Below are positions 39,472 through 43,579 of a stretch of 43,579 nt of DNA, in pieces (position 1 is the first letter of the stretch; each line of letters starts with the position of its first letter). Source of the DNA: Synechococcales cyanobacterium bin59.metabat.ball.084 (lineage in GTDB: Bacteria > Cyanobacteriota > Cyanobacteriia > Cyanobacteriales > Chamaesiphonaceae); NCBI GenBank assembly GCA_013297675.1, contig JAAFHZ010000017.1:1-43579 (forward strand), given 5' to 3'. The translations under genes and the position numbers were made by a program. The notes under the pieces were generated by a model. That model did no database searches, was not told where the DNA came from, and saw only the letters and a program-made list of their open reading frames with translations.

Positions 39472-40158
39472 TTGAAAAAGTTTAAAAAAATCCTAAAATT
39501 CTTGTTGTTAGGCTTGCTCGGTATCTGTTTTGTTGCCCTAATTGGCGCTTTTACCCCAACCAAATGGTTTTATGGAAAGCAAGCCGATTGTAGTGTGCCT
39601 ATTTATATAAGCAACGTCAATAACTTCCATGCCGAGATCATTTTGCCAGTGAGCAACGAAGCCTTTGACTGGCGCAAGCAGCTAGATTTGCAGCAATTAG
39701 GTCAAGATGCTGATAAATATCAATATTTAAGCTTTGGTTGGGGCGATCGAAATTTCTTCTTGAATGCCTCTTTTGATCCCATCGCAATTTTTGATGTGCT
39801 GTTTATTCCGGGGCCAAGTGTCATGCATGTCTGGGGACACACCACACCACAGCTACAGTTGGGCGCAGCCTTTGAACTCAAACAAGTTAACCTCAGCAAA
39901 GCAGAATATTTGCAGCTCACCAAATTTATCAATCACAGCTTTCAGCGATCGGCAGACAACCAGACCTCTTACATCAAACAAGGGTTGTATCAAAACAGTG
40001 GCTTTTATGAGGCGATCGGCAGTTATTCTTTTCTGCATACCTGCAACACCTGGACAGCAGAAGCCCTGCGAGTTGCTGATGTAAACACGCCACTCTGGGG
40101 AGCATTGGCTCCAGCAGTGATGCGACAGATAGACTGTGATTGTGGATTAAGTTTGTAA
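39472..40158 (+). CDS. DUF2459 / TIGR02117-family membrane-anchored protein
   Basis: 228 residues from TTG 39472. One N-terminal hydrophobic helix (F-L-L-L-G-L-L-G-I-C-F-V-A-L-I-G-A-F) acts as an uncleaved anchor or signal. The body contains F-H-A-E-I-I-L-P-V, F-G-W-G-D-R-N-F-F, F-I-P-G-P-S-V-M-H-V-W-G-H and, near the end, H-T-C-N-T-W-T-A-E-A-L-R. The last block (Cys in C-N-T-W) and the early His resemble a circularly permuted papain-like/NlpC-type arrangement, typical of DUF2459. The function is unknown. It stands alone between chlP and the toxin-antitoxin remnant. Confidence 0.85.
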   Translation: MKKFKKILKFLLLGLLGICFVALIGAFTPTKWFYGKQADCSVPIYISNVNNFHAEIILPVSNEAFDWRKQLDLQQLGQDADKYQYLSFGWGDRNFFLNASFDPIAIFDVLFIPGPSVMHVWGHTTPQLQLGAAFELKQVNLSKAEYLQLTKFINHSFQRSADNQTSYIKQGLYQNSGFYEAIGSYSFLHTCNTWTAEALRVADVNTPLWGALAPAVMRQIDCDCGLSL

Positions 40159-40199
40159 AGTAGTGTCACAAACTCTTTTACATGTAAGTTCCTAAACAG

Positions 40200-40499
40200 T
40201 CATGAAGGTACTATTGATAGCTTGAAACCCAAATCGCCTAATTTTTGCAACAGTACAAATAAATCAATGCTGGTCGGAGGGGATGATATTTCCTCGGTAA
40301 CTTCTGGACTAGTATTTGCCTGCAAAAAACCTAATCTAGCTTCTGCAACATTTCTTAAAGCTAAATCTAATTCATCATAAGTACAGTCTTCCAAAACAGC
40401 ATCTAAGTAAGCGGCTGCTTCCTTAGGATCTTTCAAAGACTCAATCAGATACGAATGATAACTGCTACTCGCTGGTGTTTTCACGTTGCTTAAAGTCAT
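40200..40499 (-). CDS. HigA-like addiction-module antidote protein
   Basis: 99 residues from ATG 40499; the reading frame is open further but those codons overlap the toxin frame. The sequence K-T-P-A-S-S-S-Y-H-S-Y-L-I-E-S-L-K-D-P-K-E-A-A-A-Y-L-D-A-V-L-E-D matches the start of the HigA-type 'probable addiction module antidote' family found downstream of HigB-type toxins. The C-terminal half (S-I-D-L-F-V-L-L-Q-K-L-G-D-L-G) is where such antidotes carry a helix-turn-helix; that motif is weak here. It overlaps the toxin frame by 35 bases. The antitoxin appears intact. Confidence 0.8.
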   Translation of the reverse strand: MTLSNVKTPASSSYHSYLIESLKDPKEAAAYLDAVLEDCTYDELDLALRNVAEARLGFLQANTSPEVTEEISSPPTSIDLFVLLQKLGDLGFKLSIVPS

Positions 40500-40707
40500 T
40501 CCAAAGTTGTTTAGCTTTAACAATGTCATCTTCTTGTGTGTCGTTGTCTCCACCACAGATGAGTAGAATAATTTCCAAACCCGCTTCTGCAAAGTATACC
40601 CGATAACCAGGCTCACAGTCAATTTTAAACTCAAAGACACCTTCTCCGACTGATCGATAATCACCTCTGGTACGACCTACTGGCCAATAAGAATTACTCC
40701 GTATCAA
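40465..40707 (-). pseudogene. HigB/RelE-family toxin, N-terminally truncated
   Basis: 80 codons from TTG 40707. The core R-G-D-Y-R-S-V-G-E-G-V-F-E-F-K-I-D-C-E-P-G then Y-R-V-Y-F-A-E-A and I-I-L-L-I-C-G-G-D-N-D-T-Q-E-D-D-I-V-K-A-K is diagnostic for the HigB-like 'addiction module killer' RelE/ParE branch. The family has about 100 residues; the first 30 or so, including the initial helices, are missing, and a stop lies two codons before the TTG. With the antidote still intact this is a toxin-inactivated module. Confidence 0.8.
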
Positions 40708-40795
40708 AAATTAAAAAGCAATGCTAGCTAGAAGCTCAACCAGCAGCTAGAATGTCAGAGGTCTTCAATCCACGCCATCCTAGAGGAAAACCACC

Positions 40796-40936
40796 ATGTC
40801 AGATTTAGATCGCGGAATCATGAAATTTAAAGGTGCCGATAACCCGATCGTCATCGCCATTTCCGCTGCCCTCGTCTTGGGCACCATCACCGCACTAGTA
40901 GTTTGGGCGCTGCGCACCGCTTACGTTGTAGCCTAA
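40796..40936 (+). CDS. 46-residue single-pass membrane protein
   Basis: ATG 40796 to TAA 40934-40936, with a clear ribosome-binding site (AGAGGA, about 8 bases upstream). It begins M-S-D-L-D-R-G-I-M-K-F-K-G-A-D-N-P, followed by one helix (I-V-I-A-I-S-A-A-L-V-L-G-T-I-T-A-L-V-V-W) and a short tail A-L-R-T-A-Y. The layout is typical of tiny thylakoid or respiratory-complex subunits, but I do not recognise a named one. mutL starts nine bases after the stop, so the two are co-transcribed. It looks like a real, conserved-type gene. Confidence 0.8.
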   Translation: MSDLDRGIMKFKGADNPIVIAISAALVLGTITALVVWALRTAYVVA

Positions 40937-40945
40937 GTTTCAACC

Positions 40946-42616
40946 TTGAACAACATCCACACTCTGCCCGCTGAAGTCATCCATCGCATCACCGCCGGTG
41001 AAGTGATCGACTCCTTAGCCGCAGTGGTCAGAGAACTAGCCGAAAACTCGATCGATGCCGGAGCCACCCGTCTGACCATTCAGGTTTACCCCGAACTGTG
41101 GCGAATTCAGGTGGCAGACAACGGACGAGGCATGGACTTGGCCAACCTGCAACAGGCCGCCAGCGCCTACAGCACCAGCAAAATCACCAACTCCGAAGAC
41201 CTATGGCGCATTACCAGCCTGGGGTTTCGGGGTGAAGCTCTGCACAGCATTGCCCAACTTGCCGACCTAGAAATCCTCAGCCGCAGCGCTGAAAGCGGCT
41301 GGCAAGTTACCTATAACCACCAAGGCAAAGTCACCAAAGCCGAAGCTGCGGCGATCGCCCCCGGCACAATCATCACTGCCAGCAACATCTTTGAGGAATG
41401 GCTGCCCCGCCGCGCGGCTTTGCCGCCAGTCAGTCAACAGCTCAAGCAAATCCAAGCCCTAATCGGCAATCTGGCACTTTGTCACCCTCAAGTGCAGTGG
41501 CAAGTCTGGAACAACGAAAAACCCTGGTTTAACATTAACGCCGTCCCCAGCGCCCGCCAAACCTTGCCACAGATTTTGCCTCGGGTACGGGTAGAAGACC
41601 TGCGCCAAATTGTTCTGAATATTTCTGATATCACCGAAGTAGCTGATCACCTGGGCACCAGTCAGATTGAATTGTTACTGGGTTTACCCGATCGATGTCA
41701 CCGGCATCGCGCTGACTGGGTGAAAGTAGCAGTCAATGGCCGCATGGTTACAGCCCCTGAGCTAGAGCAAGCGATCATGTCTGGCATGATGCGCACTTTG
41801 CCCCGCGATCGATATCCGGTCTGTTTCTTACATATTTACCTACCCCCAGCGCAAATTGACTGGAATCGCCATCCGGCTAAATCCGAAATCTACTTACATC
41901 GCATGGATTTTTGGCAGGAGCAGATTAAGAGGTCGATCGAACAAATTTTGCGGCTCAGCTCTAGCGAAGAGCTACTAATTCCGACCAAAGTCGCCCAGCT
42001 TTTGACCGCCGCCGAACAGCCCGGTGGCTACCAAGTACCCCAACGGGAAGTTACCGATGGAGGCTGGCAAAATTCCTTAGAACTAAAAGCCGTTGGCCAA
42101 CTCCTAAACACTTATATAGTCGCTGAACATCCCACAGGTCTATGGCTAGTGGAGCAACATATTGCCCATGAACGAGTACTGTACGAAGAAATCGTGAATG
42201 CTTGGCAGTTACAGGATTTAGAAACACCTTTGCTGTTGGCAGATTTAAGCGAAAAACAGGTCGATCGACTGCAAAAACTCAACCTAGAAATAGATATTTT
42301 TGGGGCTGGCATGTGGGCGATTCGTCGTGTGCCACAACCTTTGTTAAACCGCTTAGATTTGGCAGCAGCCATTATCGAACTTAGTCATGGCAATGACCTG
42401 ACGGCAGCTCAAGTGGCGGTGGCCTGTCGCTGTGCTATTCGCAATGGCACAACTTTGAGCTTACCCGAGATGCAGAATTTGCTAAATCAATGGCAAAACA
42501 CTCGCAATCCGCGCACTTGTCCCCACGGGCGACCGATTTATCTATCGTTTCCAGAGTCGGCGCTTTCTCGATCGTTCCGTCGCCATTGGGTAATTGGCAA
42601 AAGCCATGGAATATAA
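40946..42616 (+). CDS. mutL: DNA mismatch repair protein MutL
   Basis: 556 residues from TTG 40946. The GHKL ATPase motifs are present: E-L-A-E-N-S-I-D-A-G-A, D-N-G-R-G-M, S-T-S-K-I and G-F-R-G-E-A-L. The C-terminal part has the endonuclease-type motif E-Q-H-I-A-H-E-R-V-L-Y-E-E (a variant of DQHAx2Ex4E), A-C-R-C-A-I-R-N-G and the final C-P-H-G-R-P zinc-site motif, so this MutL probably nicks DNA itself as in other bacteria without MutH. The usual I-A-A-G-E-V is I-T-A-G-E-V here. The gene follows the 46-residue membrane protein gene closely. No mutS is in the window. Confidence 0.95.
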   Translation: MNNIHTLPAEVIHRITAGEVIDSLAAVVRELAENSIDAGATRLTIQVYPELWRIQVADNGRGMDLANLQQAASAYSTSKITNSEDLWRITSLGFRGEALHSIAQLADLEILSRSAESGWQVTYNHQGKVTKAEAAAIAPGTIITASNIFEEWLPRRAALPPVSQQLKQIQALIGNLALCHPQVQWQVWNNEKPWFNINAVPSARQTLPQILPRVRVEDLRQIVLNISDITEVADHLGTSQIELLLGLPDRCHRHRADWVKVAVNGRMVTAPELEQAIMSGMMRTLPRDRYPVCFLHIYLPPAQIDWNRHPAKSEIYLHRMDFWQEQIKRSIEQILRLSSSEELLIPTKVAQLLTAAEQPGGYQVPQREVTDGGWQNSLELKAVGQLLNTYIVAEHPTGLWLVEQHIAHERVLYEEIVNAWQLQDLETPLLLADLSEKQVDRLQKLNLEIDIFGAGMWAIRRVPQPLLNRLDLAAAIIELSHGNDLTAAQVAVACRCAIRNGTTLSLPEMQNLLNQWQNTRNPRTCPHGRPIYLSFPESALSRSFRRHWVIGKSHGI

Positions 42617-42685
42617 CAGAAAAGCCCCCTCCTGTTAGCATCTAACTAAACAAAAATTGATATCGAAAGCCACAGCTTTTACTGA

Positions 42686-43030
42686 CTATACAAATACTCT
42701 AGCTAATACACCCACTAAAGAATCAATTGCTGCAAGTATTTCATTACTATTACTTAATTCATTAAGTTTACTATTAACATTTTCAATACCATCTTTAAAC
42801 TGATTTTCTAAAGATTCTAGCTTGAAAGCAATTTGATCTAAAATAGCTCTTCGTAATTTAGACCTGGTAATTGCTAATTCACTTTTTAAATCGAAAAATT
42901 TTCTCATGTACTCTGGACTTTGATCTTGCACATAACCAATTACTTCAGGAGAACCCAAAAGAAGCTCTAACTCTTCTATATCTTGAAGATATTTATCCCT
43001 TGTAACCTTTGTTTGGTTAATAGTTGCCAT
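42686..43030 (-). CDS. helical protein of unknown function (114 residues)
   Basis: Not recognised. ATG 43030 has AAGAAGG upstream. The protein is helical and charged: K-Y-L-Q-D-I-E-E-L-E-L-L-L-G-S-P-E-V-I-G-Y-V, then Y-M-R-K-F-F-D-L-K-S-E-L and coiled-coil-like I-A-F-K-L-E-S-L-E-N-Q-F. It ends with a hydrophobic stretch (L-V-G-V-L-A-R-V-F-V). The DNA is clearly more AT-rich than the genes to the left, with almost no CGATCG sites. It lies 71 bases downstream of another unknown gene on the same strand; the two may be one accessory unit. Confidence 0.65.
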   Translation of the reverse strand: MATINQTKVTRDKYLQDIEELELLLGSPEVIGYVQDQSPEYMRKFFDLKSELAITRSKLRRAILDQIAFKLESLENQFKDGIENVNSKLNELSNSNEILAAIDSLVGVLARVFV

Positions 43031-43101
43031 TTGTGTACCTTCTTAATAAATGAGTGATTTTTTTAGAATTTTACCTAACCGAAAAAGTTGTTTATTGCAT
43101 A

Positions 43102-43579
43102 TCAATTTACCGCTCTATTTTTTTCAACTATTTTTATAAACTCATCAGCTTCTTTGATAAAGGAGTCGATTCTTGCACTTGTAAGCTTATCCTCCAGTAT
43201 TGCTTTGAAAACAGATTTAAATTCTGTAAGTGACTGTGATGCTTCTGTTAATTCCATTACAGTTTTAGATGCAGTCAAAGTAGATTTTCTGAGGCTAACC
43301 CACTCACTAGGATTAGCAATCGGGGTTTTACTAACAATGGGTGGAATTACAGATCTTGTTTCTCTAGAACTTGTGATTGATCTAATATCTACATCAATTG
43401 TTCTACTTAGTTCAGCAATCAGTACTTCTTGTATTTCTAAGGCTTCAAGAATTGTCTTGCCCCTCAATTCCAATTCATTCCTCAAGGTTTGACGAATTTG
43501 AGAGGAAATAGATATTTTGACAATAGACGGAACAAATCCTCTGAGAACTGGATCTTCTTTTAAACCACCACTCAACTTA
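43102..43579 (-). CDS. protein of unknown function, cut by the right window edge
   Basis: The frame has no stop up to base 43579, so the true N-terminus lies outside; a TTG at 43575 is only the first visible start codon. At least 158 residues are visible, soluble and helical, with R-N-E-L-E-L-R-G-K-T-I-L-E-A-L-E-I-Q-E-V-L-I-A-E-L, W-V-S-L-R-K-S-T-L-T-A-S-K-T-V-M-E-L and a C-terminal helix I-K-E-A-D-E-F-I-K-I-V-E-K. I do not recognise the family. Low GC and lack of CGATCG sites match its downstream neighbour and suggest recent acquisition. Confidence 0.6.
   Translation of the reverse strand, partial: KLSGGLKEDPVLRGFVPSIVKISISSQIRQTLRNELELRGKTILEALEIQEVLIAELSRTIDVDIRSITSSRETRSVIPPIVSKTPIANPSEWVSLRKSTLTASKTVMELTEASQSLTEFKSVFKAILEDKLTSARIDSFIKEADEFIKIVEKNRAVN

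Noticed and set aside
1-43579. CRISPR arrays, prophage genes or intact transposases
   Set aside because: No regularly spaced direct repeats other than the coding 21-bp repeat and the ilvN-end triplication, and no integrase, transposase or structural phage protein was recognised.

Overview
The window is cyanobacterial chromosomal DNA. It carries chlorophyll and phylloquinone genes (geranylgeranyl reductase ChlP, o-succinylbenzoate synthase MenC), an omega-3 acyl-lipid desaturase (DesB), cyanobacterial conserved families (DUF3082, XisH/XisI, Uma2), and very many copies of the palindrome CGATCG, including canonical HIP1 octamers (GCGATCGC). Many genes start with GTG or TTG. A Pseudanabaena-like or other early-branching filamentous lineage is a guess from general impression only. 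No CRISPR array, rRNA or intact insertion sequence was found. The only RNA gene recognised is an intronless tRNA-Leu(UAA).

Layout, 0-7 kb: the tail of one asparagine-synthase-like gene converges on a leftward set of four closely packed genes. These encode a membrane-anchored GHL10-type glycosidase-like protein, a second asparagine-synthase-like amidoligase without the glutaminase cysteine, a fold-III PLP-decarboxylase homologue that has lost its PLP lysine, and a zinc-ribbon/membrane/Toprim-like protein of unknown role. This is the best candidate for an undescribed pathway. menC and tRNA-Leu follow. 7-12 kb: an ECF sigma/anti-sigma pair and a tldD-tldE protease operon, then a 0.7 kb gene-poor stretch with a frameshifted RelE-type toxin relic and a 36-residue membrane peptide gene. 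12-23 kb: a GAF/HD-GYP phosphodiesterase with a large insertion, DUF3082, desB, trmFO, an HNH nuclease, a cobalamin-type threonine-phosphate decarboxylase homologue translated from a TTG just after hup (HU), hisD, an unknown protein and glcD.

23-28 kb: an unknown protein, an S1-domain protein, and a thiol-redox block (CcdA, a TlpA-like protein, two exported thioredoxin-like paralogues and a cysteine-dioxygenase-like cupin), then infC. 28-36 kb: an alpha/beta hydrolase, a BON-like protein, ilvN, pyrF, an acyl-carrier-like protein without the phosphopantetheine serine, a TetR regulator with a candidate operator, and a three-domain RNA-repair enzyme Pnkp without an adjacent Hen1. 36-38 kb is an accessory patch: Uma2 with a 21-bp tandem repeat, N-terminally truncated xisH plus intact xisI, and a second Uma2 relic. 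38-43.6 kb: chlP, a DUF2459 protein, a HigBA-type pair with a truncated toxin, a small membrane protein, mutL, and two AT-rich unknown genes at the right edge.

Most of the window is ordinary housekeeping. The points of interest are the PLP/amidoligase cluster, homologues that kept their fold but lost the catalytic or attachment residue, and the number of decaying toxin-antitoxin and Uma2/XisH-type genes.
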